A stretch of 48,082 nucleotides of DNA from contig DBFBGQ010000101.1 in the NCBI GenBank assembly GCA_048201975.1, positions 1 through 48,082 on the forward strand, written 5' to 3'. Shown in pieces: positions 25,068 to 34,168 of this stretch; position 1 is the first letter of the stretch, and each line of letters starts with the position of its first letter. The position numbers were made by a program, and so were the translations under genes. Source of the stretch: Egerieenecus sp048201975. GTDB lineage: Bacteria > Bacillota > Clostridia > Christensenellales > Aristaeellaceae. The notes below the pieces were generated by a model. That model was not told where the DNA came from and did no database searches. It worked only from the letters and a program-made list of their open reading frames with translations.

Positions 25068-25135
25068 CAATGCTCCTGCTCCGAAAAAAATTTTTCCGCG
25101 CCGCAAACGCGAACAAACGTCCCGGCAACACGCCT

Positions 25136-25164
25136 ATTTTACCACAGCTTTCGCCCCTTGGAAA
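25136..25164 (-). promoter_or_regulatory. Possible promoter of the rimO-pgsA-cinA-recA operon
   Basis: On the minus strand TTTCCA (25159-25164) and TAAAAT (25136-25141) are 17 bases apart, about 70 bases before the rimO ATG. The -35 is only a moderate match. Confidence 0.45.
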
Positions 25165-25248
25165 GGGGAACAGCGCAAAACCGCGCCCTTCGAAACGGCC
25201 GCTGCATCCCCCAGGGAAATTTCCGCCGCGTTTTGTCGCATTTTGCTC

Positions 25249-25278
25249 TTTACACAGCCGGGAAAGTGGCGCTATACT
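25249..25278 (+). promoter_or_regulatory. Promoter of the MATE gene
   Basis: TTTACA (25249-25254) and TATACT (25273-25278) are 18 bases apart, with GAAAGGAGAC and the ATG at 25313 following. Confidence 0.65.
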
Positions 25279-25312
25279 GCACAGGAATGCAATGCTGAAA
25301 GGAGACGGTCCC

Positions 25313-26659
25313 ATGAATCGGGATTTAACCGTGGGCAAGCCAAGTCAGGTGCTGGTGCGCTTTTCGCTGCCGCTGCTGGGGAGCATCGTGTTCCAGCAGC
25401 TGTACAACCTGGCGGACAGCTTTGTGGCCGGCAAGTTCCTGGGGGACGCGGCGCTGGCCGCGGTGGGCAACGCCTATGAAGTAACGCTGATCTATCTGGC
25501 CTTTGCCTTCGGGTGCAACGTGGGGTGCAACGTGGTGCTGTCCCTGCTGTTCGGCGCCAAGGAATACGGCGACCTGCGCACGGCGGTGAACACCACCTTG
25601 ATTGCCAGCGGCGCGCTGTGCCTGGTGCTGATGCTGCTGGGCTTCCTGTTTACCCCGGCGCTGCTGACGGCCATCCATACCCCGCCGGAGCTGATGGCGG
25701 ACACGGAGACCTATCTCTACATCTATACGGGCGGGCTGCTGTTCCTGTTCTTCTACAACATCGCCACGGGCATCTTCTCCGCCATGGGGGATTCCCGCAC
25801 GCCCTTTCTGTTCCTGATGGTTTCCTCCCTGAGCAACATCGGGGTGGACATCCTGTTTGTCACCGCGGGAGGCATGGGCGTGGAGGGCGTGGCCTGGGCC
25901 ACCTTCCTCTGCCAGGGGATCAGCTGCCTGTGCGCCATGGCCGCGGTGCTCCGCCGGCTGAAAAGGCTGCCCCACGCCCCCCACAAGCTGTTCTCCCTCC
26001 GCCTGCTGGAGAAGATCAGCCTCATCGCCATTCCCAGCATATTGCAGCAGAGCTTCGTCTCGGTGGGAAACATCTTCATTCAGGGCATTGTGAACAGCTT
26101 CGGCACCACCACCATTGCCGGCTACGCCGCGGCGGTGAAGATCAACAACTTCGCCGTCACCTCCCTGAACACCCTGGGCAACGCCATGTCCACCTACACC
26201 GCGCAGAACGTGGGCGCAGGGAAAATTCCCCGCGTCAAGGCCGGTGGGCGCGCGGGCATGGCCATTGGCCTGAGCATTTCGGCAGCGCTGGCGGCGCTGT
26301 ACGTGGCGCTGCGCGCCCTGCTGGTGGGCGTCTTTCTGGAGGCGCCCGCCGGCCCCACCCTGGAGGAAGGCATGCGCTTCCTGCTGATTGTTTCCCCCTT
26401 CTTCCCGGTGCTGGCGGTGAAGCTGGTCAGCGACGGCGTGCTGCGCGGCGCGGGGGTGATGCGCTATTTTATGATCTCCACCTTCACCGACCTGGTGCTT
26501 CGTGTGGTGCTGGCCAAGATTTTCAGCGGCATGCTGGGCAGCAGCACGGGCATCTGGCTGGCCTGGCCCGTGGGCTGGATTGTGGCCACGGCCATCTCCG
26601 CCACCTTCTATTTCAAGGGCGTATGGAACCGCGAAAAAGCGGCGGAGGCTTCCGCCTGA
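25313..26659 (+). CDS. MATE-family multidrug/toxin exporter
   Basis: This 448-residue inner-membrane protein has about 12 hydrophobic segments arranged as two repeats, the MATE fold. The N-terminal segment (LPLLGSIVFQQLYNLADSF) and the AALAAVGNA block are typical of the NorM/DinF-like clostridial branch. MATE exporters expel cationic drugs or metabolites in exchange for Na+ or H+. The substrate is not deducible. It is divergent from rimO. The FAD dehydrogenase gene starts 46 bases after its stop, so it could belong to that operon, but a functional link is not evident. Confidence 0.93.
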   Translation: MNRDLTVGKPSQVLVRFSLPLLGSIVFQQLYNLADSFVAGKFLGDAALAAVGNAYEVTLIYLAFAFGCNVGCNVVLSLLFGAKEYGDLRTAVNTTLIASGALCLVLMLLGFLFTPALLTAIHTPPELMADTETYLYIYTGGLLFLFFYNIATGIFSAMGDSRTPFLFLMVSSLSNIGVDILFVTAGGMGVEGVAWATFLCQGISCLCAMAAVLRRLKRLPHAPHKLFSLRLLEKISLIAIPSILQQSFVSVGNIFIQGIVNSFGTTTIAGYAAAVKINNFAVTSLNTLGNAMSTYTAQNVGAGKIPRVKAGGRAGMAIGLSISAALAALYVALRALLVGVFLEAPAGPTLEEGMRFLLIVSPFFPVLAVKLVSDGVLRGAGVMRYFMISTFTDLVLRVVLAKIFSGMLGSSTGIWLAWPVGWIVATAISATFYFKGVWNREKAAEASA

Positions 26660-26705
26660 GCCGGTTTCCCCGCGTCCCGATCCCCCACGAAAGGAGGGCA
26701 TGACC

Positions 26706-28286
26706 ATGCCACTGATTGAACCCATGACCGAGGCATTTTCGGCCTATCTCAGCGATGAATCCCGTACCCAGGGGCAGGCGGAGTCCATCGCCTTTCCTCG
26801 CAGCGAGGAGGAGATCGTCCAGGTGCTGCGCTGGTGCAGCCAGCGGGGCGTGCCCGTCACCGCCCAGGGCGGCATGACCGGCCTGGCCGGCGGCGCCAGC
26901 CCCCAGGGCGGCCTGGCCCTGAACCTCTCCCGGATGGACCGCATCCTGGGCCTGCGCCGGGACGCGGCGGGCCGGTGGCTGCTGCGGGTGCAGCCGGGGG
27001 TGCGGCTGTTGCAGGTGCGCAAGGCCCTGAAGGAAAAGAGCTTCCAGATCGCCTCCTGGGACGCGGAATCCGTGGCCGCGCTGCGGGAATTCCGGCCCGG
27101 AGAGGCGTTCTTCTCCCCCGACCCCACGGAGAGCACCGCCAGCATCGGGGGCATGGCCTCCTGCAACGCCAGCGGCGCGCGCTCCTATCTCTACGGGGCC
27201 ACGCGCACAAAGATCCACGCCCTGCGGGCAGTCCTGGCCGACGGCAGCGTCACCGCACTGGAGCGGGGCGTGCACCGGGCCCGCGGCCGGGAGGCTGAAC
27301 TGCCCCTGGTTGGCGGCGGCGTCCGCACGGTGCTGCTGCCGGCCTTTGAAACCCCGCCCATCAAGGACGCGGGCTTCTTCCTGCGCCGGGACATGGACCT
27401 GGTAGATCTGTTTATGGGCAGTCAGGGGCTGTTCGGCATCATCAACGAGCTGGAGCTGGAGCTGACCCCCGCCCCGGCGATGCTCTGGGGCGTCACCGCC
27501 TTTCTGCCGGATCACCAGACCGCTCTGCGCTACGTCCGCGCCCTGAAGGGGCAGGAGGGGGCGTCCCTGCCCGACCGGCCCGCGGCCATTGAGTTTTTTG
27601 ACCGGCGGGCCCTGCGCCTGGTGGAGGAACAAAAGGCGGAGACCCCCGCCTTCCGCCAGCTGCAGGAGCTCCCGGAAAACTACGCCTGCGCCGTGTACGC
27701 GGAGTTCAATCCCCGGGACACTGCCCTGTTCCTGCCCACCCTCTCCGCCCTGGCGGACACCCTGCGCCGCCTGGGGGGCGACCCGGAGCGCACTTGGGTG
27801 GCCAGGGATGAGCGCGAGCTGGAGAAGCTGCTATTTTTCCGCCACAGCGTGCCGGAAACCATCGACCTGATTGTGGAAAAGAACCGCAAAAACGATCCCT
27901 GCATCACCATCCTCTCCACGGACATGGCCGTGGACGACCAGCACTTTGAAGCCCTGTTCCACCGCTACGAGCGGGACCTGGACGCCTGCGGCATGCCCTG
28001 CCTGCTCTTTGGGCACATTGGAGAAAACCACGTGCACCCCAATCTGCTGGCGCGCAACCGCGGCGAGTGGGAGCGCGGCCACCGCCTGTTTGAGGAGTGG
28101 GCGGCGCTGGTGGCGTCCATGGGCGGCACCATCACCGCGGAGCACGGCGCGGGAAAGATTAAGCGCAAGCTGGAGGCCATCATGCTGGGTCCGGAGAAGA
28201 TGGCGCAGCTCTGGGCGCTGAAGCGGCAGCTGGACCCCCAGAACCTGCTGGGGCCCGGCAATGTGCTCACGGAGGTGGAAGCATGA
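26706..28286 (+). CDS. FAD-linked 2-hydroxyacid (D-lactate/glycolate-type) dehydrogenase
   Basis: This 526-residue flavoprotein has an N-terminal PCMH-type FAD domain (TAQGGMTGLAGGA at about 60, then PTESTASIGGMASCNASGAR). A C-terminal FAD-oxidase domain carries HIGENHVH, two His seven apart, and the EHGAGKIKRK block. In D-lactate and D-2-hydroxyglutarate dehydrogenases these give the metal-binding His pair and Glu. I took the ATG at 26706, because GGAGGG lies about 7 bases before it and the ATG at 26700 would be too close. With EtfB and EtfA encoded immediately after in overlapping genes, it resembles LctBCD of Acetobacterium, where Etf couples lactate oxidation to NAD and ferredoxin. The substrate (lactate, glycolate or hydroxyglutarate) is unproven. 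Confidence 0.85.
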   Translation: MPLIEPMTEAFSAYLSDESRTQGQAESIAFPRSEEEIVQVLRWCSQRGVPVTAQGGMTGLAGGASPQGGLALNLSRMDRILGLRRDAAGRWLLRVQPGVRLLQVRKALKEKSFQIASWDAESVAALREFRPGEAFFSPDPTESTASIGGMASCNASGARSYLYGATRTKIHALRAVLADGSVTALERGVHRARGREAELPLVGGGVRTVLLPAFETPPIKDAGFFLRRDMDLVDLFMGSQGLFGIINELELELTPAPAMLWGVTAFLPDHQTALRYVRALKGQEGASLPDRPAAIEFFDRRALRLVEEQKAETPAFRQLQELPENYACAVYAEFNPRDTALFLPTLSALADTLRRLGGDPERTWVARDERELEKLLFFRHSVPETIDLIVEKNRKNDPCITILSTDMAVDDQHFEALFHRYERDLDACGMPCLLFGHIGENHVHPNLLARNRGEWERGHRLFEEWAALVASMGGTITAEHGAGKIKRKLEAIMLGPEKMAQLWALKRQLDPQNLLGPGNVLTEVEA

Positions 28287-29074
28287 ACATCATCGTTTGC
28301 GTAAAGCAGGTGCCCGCCTCCAACGAGACCCGGCTGGACCCGGTGACGCACACCATCCTGCGGGACGGAGCGGCCATTTTGAACCCCTTTGACGCCTACG
28401 CGGTGGAGGAGGCCCTGCGGCTGCGCCAGCGGCTGGGCGGGCAAATCACCGCCCTGAGCATGGGCGTCCCCGCCGCCGAACGCATGCTTCGGGACGTGCT
28501 GGCCCTGGGCGTGGACCGGGCCGTGCTGCTCACGGACCGCGCCTTCGCCGGCTCGGACACACTGGCCACGGCCACGGCCCTGTCCGCCGCCGTGCGCCAT
28601 CTGGGCGGCGCCGGGCTGATCCTGTGCGGGCGCATGGCCTCTGACGGGGACACGGCGCAGGTGGGGCCCATGCTGGCCACCATGCTGGGGCTGCCCTGCG
28701 TCACCGACGTGGCCGCGGTGGAGGAGATCTCCGCCCGGTCCGCCCGGCTGCTCCGCCTCACCGATGACGGCTACCAGCGCGTTGAAACCTGCCTGCCCGC
28801 CCTGTTCACCGTGGTCAAGGAAATCAACGTGCCCCGGCTGCCCTCCATTGCGGGGGTATTGCGGGGGGAGGCGGGGGAGGTGCTCCGCCTCACCGCTCAG
28901 GAGCTGGGCGTGGACCCGGCCCAGGTGGGGCTGAAGGGCTCCGCCACCCGGGTCACCGCCACCAGCCGGCCCCCGCTGCGCGGCGCCTGCCGCCGCCTGG
29001 AGGGTTCTCTGGAGGAAATGGCCCGGACAGTGGCCCGAACCCTGCGCGGAGAGGAGGCGGAATCCCATGACTGA
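28283..29074 (+). CDS. etfB: Electron-transfer flavoprotein beta subunit
   Basis: This 263-residue protein starts inside the preceding stop (ATGA overlap). It begins NIIVCVKQVP and holds the nucleotide-site segment LLTDRAFAGSDTLATA, then GRMASDGDTAQVGPMLA. These match EtfB of clostridial, bifurcation-capable type, where this subunit binds a second FAD (AMP in non-bifurcating forms). It should form a dimer with EtfA and take electrons from, or give them to, the dehydrogenase encoded just before. Whether it bifurcates depends on residues around the beta flavin, which I cannot score by eye. Confidence 0.93.
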   Translation: MNIIVCVKQVPASNETRLDPVTHTILRDGAAILNPFDAYAVEEALRLRQRLGGQITALSMGVPAAERMLRDVLALGVDRAVLLTDRAFAGSDTLATATALSAAVRHLGGAGLILCGRMASDGDTAQVGPMLATMLGLPCVTDVAAVEEISARSARLLRLTDDGYQRVETCLPALFTVVKEINVPRLPSIAGVLRGEAGEVLRLTAQELGVDPAQVGLKGSATRVTATSRPPLRGACRRLEGSLEEMARTVARTLRGEEAESHD

Positions 29075-30026
29075 GCTGTGGGTTTATGTGGAGTCCGGCC
29101 CGGCGGGCATTCGCCCGGTGACCCTGGAGCTGCTGGGCAAGGCGGCCCCATTGGCCGCCCAATGCGGCGGCCGGGTGACCGCCGTGGCCCTGGCGGATTG
29201 CGACGCCCAGGCGCTGTTTGCCGCGGGAGCGGACGCGGTGCTGCTGGGGGAGGGTCTGCCGCCCCAGGCGGAGGACGGCCTGCAGGCGCAGGCCCTGGCG
29301 GAGCTGTGCCGCCGCCACCGCCCGGACATGCTGCTGCTGGGCGCCACGGGGGTTGGGCGCTCCCTGGCCCCGCGTACCGCGGCACTGCTGCGCACGGGCC
29401 TCACCGCCGACTGCACTCGCCTGGACTTGGACGAAAACGGCCTGCTGCTGCAGACCCGGCCGGCCTTTGGCGGGAACCTGCTGGCCACCATCCTTTGCCC
29501 GGAGCGCCGCCCGCAGATGGCCACCGTGCGGCCCAAGGTGTTCCCCCTGCCCATTCCCGACGTGCGCAGAACCGGACCAGTGGAGCGGGAAAGCCTGTCC
29601 CTTCCGGATGCTGCTGTGCGCTGCCTGGCAGAGCTGCCCGCTCCCGGCGGGGACGCCCGGCTGGACGCGGACATGCTGGTGGCGGTGGGCAACGGCATCG
29701 GCGGGGATGAAAACCTGGCCATGGCCCGGGAGCTGGCCCGCCGCCTGGACGGCGGCCTGGCCGCCTCCCGCCCCCTGGTGGACGCGGGCCGGGTGCCCTA
29801 TCCCCACCAGGTGGGGCAGACCGGCAAAACCGTGGCGCCCAAGGTTTACCTGGCCCTGGGCATCTCCGGGGCCATCCAGCACCTGGCCGGGGTTCAGGCG
29901 GAAAAGCTCATCGCTGTGAACGCGGACCCCGACGCCCCCATCTTCGCCCAGGCGGACGAAGGCATCGTGGCGGACTGCGGCGCGTTCCTGCGGGAGCTAT
30001 TGGCGCTGATTCCTCCGCGAAAATAA
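29067..30026 (+). CDS. etfA: Electron-transfer flavoprotein alpha subunit
   Basis: This 319-residue protein overlaps etfB by eight bases. Its C-terminal FAD domain is intact: GQTGKTVAPKVYLALGISG followed by IQHLAGVQ and IAVNADPDAPIF. The N-terminus begins directly with the alpha/beta domain (ELWVYVESGPAG). It lacks the ferredoxin-like 4Fe-4S extension found in LctC/CarE of acetogens. It forms the EtfAB dimer with the neighbouring subunit, and the Etf-dehydrogenase trio is one operon. Transcription should end at or after 30026. The hairpin at 30037-30062 favours the opposite strand. Confidence 0.94.
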   Translation: MTELWVYVESGPAGIRPVTLELLGKAAPLAAQCGGRVTAVALADCDAQALFAAGADAVLLGEGLPPQAEDGLQAQALAELCRRHRPDMLLLGATGVGRSLAPRTAALLRTGLTADCTRLDLDENGLLLQTRPAFGGNLLATILCPERRPQMATVRPKVFPLPIPDVRRTGPVERESLSLPDAAVRCLAELPAPGGDARLDADMLVAVGNGIGGDENLAMARELARRLDGGLAASRPLVDAGRVPYPHQVGQTGKTVAPKVYLALGISGAIQHLAGVQAEKLIAVNADPDAPIFAQADEGIVADCGAFLRELLALIPPRK

Positions 30027-30062
30027 AAAAAACGCGCCGCGACCGGAATTCCAGCCGCGGCA
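30025..30062 (-). terminator. Terminator of the ABC-exporter operon
   Basis: On the minus strand a 6-bp GCCGCG/CGCGGC stem (30037-30042, 30057-30062), with further pairing inside, is followed by GCG and eight Ts. It lies 7 bases past the last gene of the minus-strand exporter operon. Confidence 0.8.
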
Positions 30063-30069
30063 CATTTGT

Positions 30070-31146
30070 TTACTCCGTTTGTTCCTCTTCCCCGGCGATG
30101 ACCATGACGGTCATGCCCAAGCGGGTCTCCTGGGGCGGGTCGAAGGTGATGTACGCCTTGTAAGCCGCCTCGCCGCTGTCGGAGGAGCTTACGTGGGAGA
30201 TCATCGCCACGGTGCCCTCCACGGTCTCCGCCTCATCCTCGTCCCAGGTGAAGCTCAGGCGCACCGTGTCCCCCTCGGCCAGCTCCGCCAGGTCGTACTC
30301 GTTGACGGAAATTTCCACCTGCAGGCTTTTCCGGGGATAGACGGTGAGGAGGGTGTCGCCCTTGTTCACCGTGCCGCCCACGGAGGCGTTGAGCTGCGCC
30401 ACGATGCCGCTGACCTGGGAAAGCACCTGATTATCCGTGGCGTAGAGGCCGTCCAGGCTGCCGGTGACGGTTTCAAAGAGCAGCTGCCCGCGTTCCACCT
30501 GCTCGCCCTCGCTCACGTGGATGCGCAGGATGCTGCCGCTGCCGGTGACGGCGGTCTCCGCGGTGCGGGAGACGGTGCCCTGGCCCAGGCGGCTGGAGCT
30601 CTCCATCTCCGGCGAGCGGTAAATGTACACCGTCTCCTCCATGAGCAGCTCCCCGGAGGTGGTTTCCACGGTGTAGTTGGTTCCTTCCGCCCCGGTGACA
30701 ATGCCCGTGGCGGTGTGCTTGCCGTCGGCGGTGCAGGCGATGTACACCCTTTCGCCGATGGTGACGTAGCGGGTTTCGCTGCTGTTGTAGGCCTTGTTGA
30801 TGGAGGCGGAGATGGTATACTTCTCCGCCGGGCTCAGGTAGAGCACCGCGCCGTAGCGCTGGGTCACGTTTTCCACCGCGTCGCCGGGCTGCCCAAACAG
30901 CCCGCACACGGTCCCCGCCTCGGGCGCGTAGACCTTGGTGGTCTCAATGGTGCAAATGGCGTCCCCCAGGGCGATTTCCGAGCCCGCCTTGATGGCCACG
31001 TCGCTGACCGTGCCGCCAAAGGGCGCCGAGACGCTGACCGATTCCCCGGCCACCACCGTGCCGTCAAAGGTGATTTCCGCCTGCGCTCCCAGGGGAAGCA
31101 GCAGCATTCCCGCCGCCAGCAGGGAAAGAATCCGTTTGGGTTGCAT
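30070..31146 (-). CDS. Secreted HlyD/MacA-like adaptor protein (signal-peptide type)
   Basis: This 358-residue protein has a signal peptide (1 to about 22, ending AQA) and then two lipoyl/biotinyl-like beta modules. One is at about 25-90 (FDGTVVAGESVSVSAPFGG...GDAICTIETTKV) and the other at about 200-275 (GSILRIHVSEGEQVERGQLL). Each is joined to a beta-barrel-like strand set. This is the periplasmic adaptor plan of MacA-type exporters. The ATG at 31146 has AAGGAGG 8 bases before it, and the ATG at 31152 is too close. It is paralogous to the product of 37121-38188. Both share FDGTV-(I/V)AGE and ERGQLLFETV-GSL segments. It is the last gene of the exporter operon. In a Gram-positive cell it would act in the wall zone. 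Confidence 0.75.
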   Translation of the reverse strand: MQPKRILSLLAAGMLLLPLGAQAEITFDGTVVAGESVSVSAPFGGTVSDVAIKAGSEIALGDAICTIETTKVYAPEAGTVCGLFGQPGDAVENVTQRYGAVLYLSPAEKYTISASINKAYNSSETRYVTIGERVYIACTADGKHTATGIVTGAEGTNYTVETTSGELLMEETVYIYRSPEMESSSRLGQGTVSRTAETAVTGSGSILRIHVSEGEQVERGQLLFETVTGSLDGLYATDNQVLSQVSGIVAQLNASVGGTVNKGDTLLTVYPRKSLQVEISVNEYDLAELAEGDTVRLSFTWDEDEAETVEGTVAMISHVSSSDSGEAAYKAYITFDPPQETRLGMTVMVIAGEEEQTE

Positions 31147-31190
31147 GGGCATTGCCTCCTTATGAATTTTAATGCGTTTGCGCCCGGGGA

Positions 31191-32411
31191 TTACATCCGC
31201 CGCAGCGCCTCGATGGGGCTGAGCCGGCTGGCCTTGCGCGCCGGGGACCAGCCAAACACGATGCCCACGGCGGCGGAGAAGCCCACCCCCAGGGCGATGG
31301 CCCCGTAGGAGATCGTGAAGGACGTCCCCATGACCGAGCACAGGATGGCCGACAGGCTTATGCCCAGCACCACGCCGATCAGTCCGCCCACCATGGACAG
31401 CAGGAAGGACTCGATGAGGAACTGCAGCTGAATCTGCACGGGCTCCGCGCCGATGGCCTTTTTCAAGCCGATTTCCACCGTGCGCTCGGTGACGCTGGTG
31501 AGCATCATGTTCATGATGCCGATGCCGCCCACCAGCAGCGCGATGGAAGCGATGCCGCCCAGGAGCATGGACATCATGGACAGCATGCTGGACATGGTAT
31601 CCTCAATGGCGTCCATGGTGGTGATGGAATAGGTATCGTCCTCATAGCTGAACAGGCTGTCCAGCAGGGGCTCCATCTCCGCCACGATGGCGTCGGAGTT
31701 TTCCGCGCTGTCGATGTACACGGTGAGGTTGGTCACCAGGCTTTCGCCGTTCATTTTCAGCGCGGTGGTGTAGGGAATCAGCACGTCGCTGCTGCCGGAC
31801 ATCATGCTGGAGATGGAGCTGTCGCCCTCCTCGGCCAGGGTGCCCACCACGGTGAAGCTCTGCCCGCCCAGGTAGATGGTCTGCCCCACGGGCGCCACCC
31901 CATAAAAGAAGGTTTCCACCAGCTCGGCGGAGATCAGGCAGACCCGGCTGGACTGCTCCACGTCAATGGCGTTGATGGCCCGGCCCTGCTCCACCAGGCC
32001 CGGATTCACCGTAAAATAGTAGGCGTTGCGCCCGGCGATGGACACGGAGGATTCATAGCCGTTGTCCCGGGCGGCGGTGGCCGACAGGCTGACCGTGGGC
32101 GACACGCCGTCCACGTGGTCCAGCGCCGCCAGGCTGTCCATGTCCTCGGCGGTGAGGCCGCCCTTCAGGTCGCTCCCCGGCGTGGAAAGTGTCAACGTGC
32201 CCGCGCCCATGGAGGTGAAGGAATCCGAAATGGAGGTGGACACCCCCGAGATGGTGGTGATCAGCGCAATGACCGCCGTGACGCCGATCATAATGCCCAG
32301 AATGGTCAGAAAGGAGCGCATGCGGTTTTGCCGGATGTTGCTCACGGACATGCGCACGCTCTCCACCAGGGTGGTCAGGGCGGTGGTAACGTACCGCAGC
32401 AAGGTTTTCAC
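31191..32411 (-). CDS. MacB/FtsX-like ABC transporter permease
   Basis: This 406-residue membrane protein follows the MacB-permease plan. An N-terminal cytoplasmic helix precedes TM1 (about 32-58, SFLTILGIMIGVTAVIALI). A large extracytoplasmic MacB-type domain follows, then three C-terminal TM helices (from about 275, GGIASIALLVGGIGIMNMML). The cytoplasmic coupling segment SVTERTVEIGLKKAIGA is well conserved. MacB-like permeases push substrates across using mechanical strain. With its ATPase and adaptors this makes one export complex. Its start overlaps the ATPase stop (ATGA), showing translational coupling. The exported substrate (peptide, lipid or drug) is unknown. Confidence 0.93.
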   Translation of the reverse strand: MKTLLRYVTTALTTLVESVRMSVSNIRQNRMRSFLTILGIMIGVTAVIALITTISGVSTSISDSFTSMGAGTLTLSTPGSDLKGGLTAEDMDSLAALDHVDGVSPTVSLSATAARDNGYESSVSIAGRNAYYFTVNPGLVEQGRAINAIDVEQSSRVCLISAELVETFFYGVAPVGQTIYLGGQSFTVVGTLAEEGDSSISSMMSGSSDVLIPYTTALKMNGESLVTNLTVYIDSAENSDAIVAEMEPLLDSLFSYEDDTYSITTMDAIEDTMSSMLSMMSMLLGGIASIALLVGGIGIMNMMLTSVTERTVEIGLKKAIGAEPVQIQLQFLIESFLLSMVGGLIGVVLGISLSAILCSVMGTSFTISYGAIALGVGFSAAVGIVFGWSPARKASRLSPIEALRRM

Positions 32412-33108
32412 GCGAAGGTCGCCTCCTTGGCCTCGGTAAGCTCCCCGTCGATGATGTGCACCACCCGGCGGGCCTGCTTGGCTACGTTCAGGTCATGGGT
32501 AATCATCAAAATGGTGTTGCCCTCCTCGTTGAGCTCCTCAAACAGGTCCATGATCTGCCGGCCGGTATGCTGGTCCAGCGCGCCGGTGGGTTCGTCCGCC
32601 AGCAGAATGCTGGGATGGGTCACCAGCGCCCGGGCGATGGCCACCCGCTGCTGCTGGCCGCCGGAGAGCTGGTTGGGGGCGTGATGCAGCCGTTCCTTGA
32701 GGCCCACCTTCACCAGCATCTCCTCGGCCCGGCGCGTCCGCTCCCGGGGCGCACGCCGGCGTAGATCAGGGGCAGCTCCACGTTTTTCACCGCGTCCATC
32801 CGCGGCAGAAGCTGGGAATTCTGAAAGATGAAGCCGATCTCCCGGCTGCGGATGCGGCTGAGCTCCTTTTCGTCCAGCTCGGCAATGCGCTGATCCTGCA
32901 GGATGTACTCCCCGCCGGTGGCCTGATCCAGGCAGCCGATGATGTTCATCAGCGTGCTCTTGCCGCTGCCCGAGGGGCCCAGCACCGAAAGGTACTCCCC
33001 CTGCTCCACATCCAGGTCGATGCCCTTGAGGATGGGCACTTCCTCATCCCCCAGGGTGTAGTTCTTGGCAATATCGCGCATGCGGAAGAAGATGCGCTCC
33101 TCGCTCAC
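32408..33108 (-). pseudogene. MacB-type ABC transporter ATPase, split by a one-base frameshift
   Basis: The gene starts at a GTG (33108) after GGGGAG. The upstream part, in the starting frame, holds the N-terminal strand, Walker A (GPSGSGKST) and the Q-loop. It then ends in the wrong frame about 30 residues after the Q-loop. The downstream part, in a different frame, holds the signature LSGGQQQR, Walker B (ILLADEPTG) and the H-loop (ITHDLN). Restoring one base in the run at 32746-32749 (four Gs on the plus strand) joins both into a 233-residue ATPase of normal MacB length. The rest of the gene is undamaged. So the break is either a recent mutation or a sequencing or assembly slip. Neighbours need this ATPase for function. 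Confidence 0.85.
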
Positions 33109-33122
33109 GTTGCTCTCCCCCT

Positions 33123-34157
33123 TTACCGCATGCCGCCGCCAAAGCCGCCCGAGCTGCCGCCAAAGTCTCTGCCGCCGCCACCGCCGCCAAAGTCCATGTT
33201 GCTAAAGTCCATGCTGCCGAAGTTCTGCCGGCTGTTCTGACCGCCGCCAGGCATGCTCGCGCCCCCGCCAAACAGGGACATCAGGCTGCTCAACCCCGTG
33301 GAGGCGCTGACGGAGGTGGTTTCCTGGGCGTAGACCTCGTCGCCCTCCTCCAGCCCCGAAACGATCTCCACGTAGTTGTCGTTATCCACGCCCACCTCCA
33401 CGGCCTGCTTTTCCATCACGCCCTCGGCGGTCTGCACCAGCACATAGGCGCTGTTGTCCACGTCGAAGGAGAGGGCGTCCTTGGCCAGGAGCACCGCGTC
33501 CACGGCCTCCTCCTGGGGAATGGTCACGGTAACCGCCATGCCGGGGAGCACGTCCTCGGTGACCTCCATCTCGCAGGTCACGGTATAGTAGGCCGTGGAG
33601 CCCTGGGAGGCGCTGATGCGGTTGATGTGGGTAATTTCGCTGTCAAAGGTTTCCCCCAGCGCGGTGACGATGATGCGGCAGGCCAGCCCCTCCTGCACCT
33701 GGGAAATTTGATATTCATCCACCCGCATGGCGACCTTCATGTGGGCAAAGTCCACAATCTGGATCAGGCTGGCGCCGGCGGCGACTTCGTCGCCCTCCTC
33801 CACGCTCAGCTCGTTCACCGTGCCGTCAAAGCTGGCCTTGAGGGTTTCGCCGTTGGAGAGGCGCAGGAGCTTATCCCCGCTCTCCACCTGGTCCCCCTCC
33901 GCCACGTAGAGGGCGCGCACCGTGCCCGCCGCCCCGGCGGTGAGGGTTTCGTTGTTCACCACGCTCACCGAGCCGGAAAAGCTCAGAGCGTTGGTGATGG
34001 TCCCGCGGGAAGCGGTATATTTCACATAGGTGGTGGTTGCTTCCGCCTGCCAGGCAGGCAGCACAAACAGCGCGAACGCTCCCGCTGCCAGCGCCAGCAA
34101 CACCAGCCAGGTGATCAGCCGCCGCAACCAGCGGCGCTTCTTTTTCGGCTTCGCCAT
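33123..34157 (-). CDS. Membrane-anchored MacA-like adaptor with Gly-rich tail
   Basis: This 344-residue protein has a charged cytoplasmic start (KPKKKRRWLRR), one TM segment (about 14-36), a lipoyl-like hairpin domain and beta-barrel domains. The C-terminal tail of about 55 residues is rich in Gly, Met, Phe and Asp. It includes SGSVSVVNNETLTAGAAGTV and VEEGDEVAAGASLIQIVD, typical of HlyD/MacA adaptors that link a permease to the outside. It is 14 bases upstream of the ATPase start and belongs to the operon. It is similar to the product of 38185-39435, so the locus has two adaptors of this anchored type. Confidence 0.82.
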   Translation of the reverse strand: MAKPKKKRRWLRRLITWLVLLALAAGAFALFVLPAWQAEATTTYVKYTASRGTITNALSFSGSVSVVNNETLTAGAAGTVRALYVAEGDQVESGDKLLRLSNGETLKASFDGTVNELSVEEGDEVAAGASLIQIVDFAHMKVAMRVDEYQISQVQEGLACRIIVTALGETFDSEITHINRISASQGSTAYYTVTCEMEVTEDVLPGMAVTVTIPQEEAVDAVLLAKDALSFDVDNSAYVLVQTAEGVMEKQAVEVGVDNDNYVEIVSGLEEGDEVYAQETTSVSASTGLSSLMSLFGGGASMPGGGQNSRQNFGSMDFSNMDFGGGGGGRDFGGSSGGFGGGMR

Positions 34158-34168
34158 TGCCGTCCACC

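Noticed and set aside
32708..32722. Programmed frameshift or recoding in the exporter ATPase
   Set aside because: There is no slippery heptamer with a downstream structure of the usual kind. A one-base loss in a short G run is simpler, so it is reported as a probable mutation or error.
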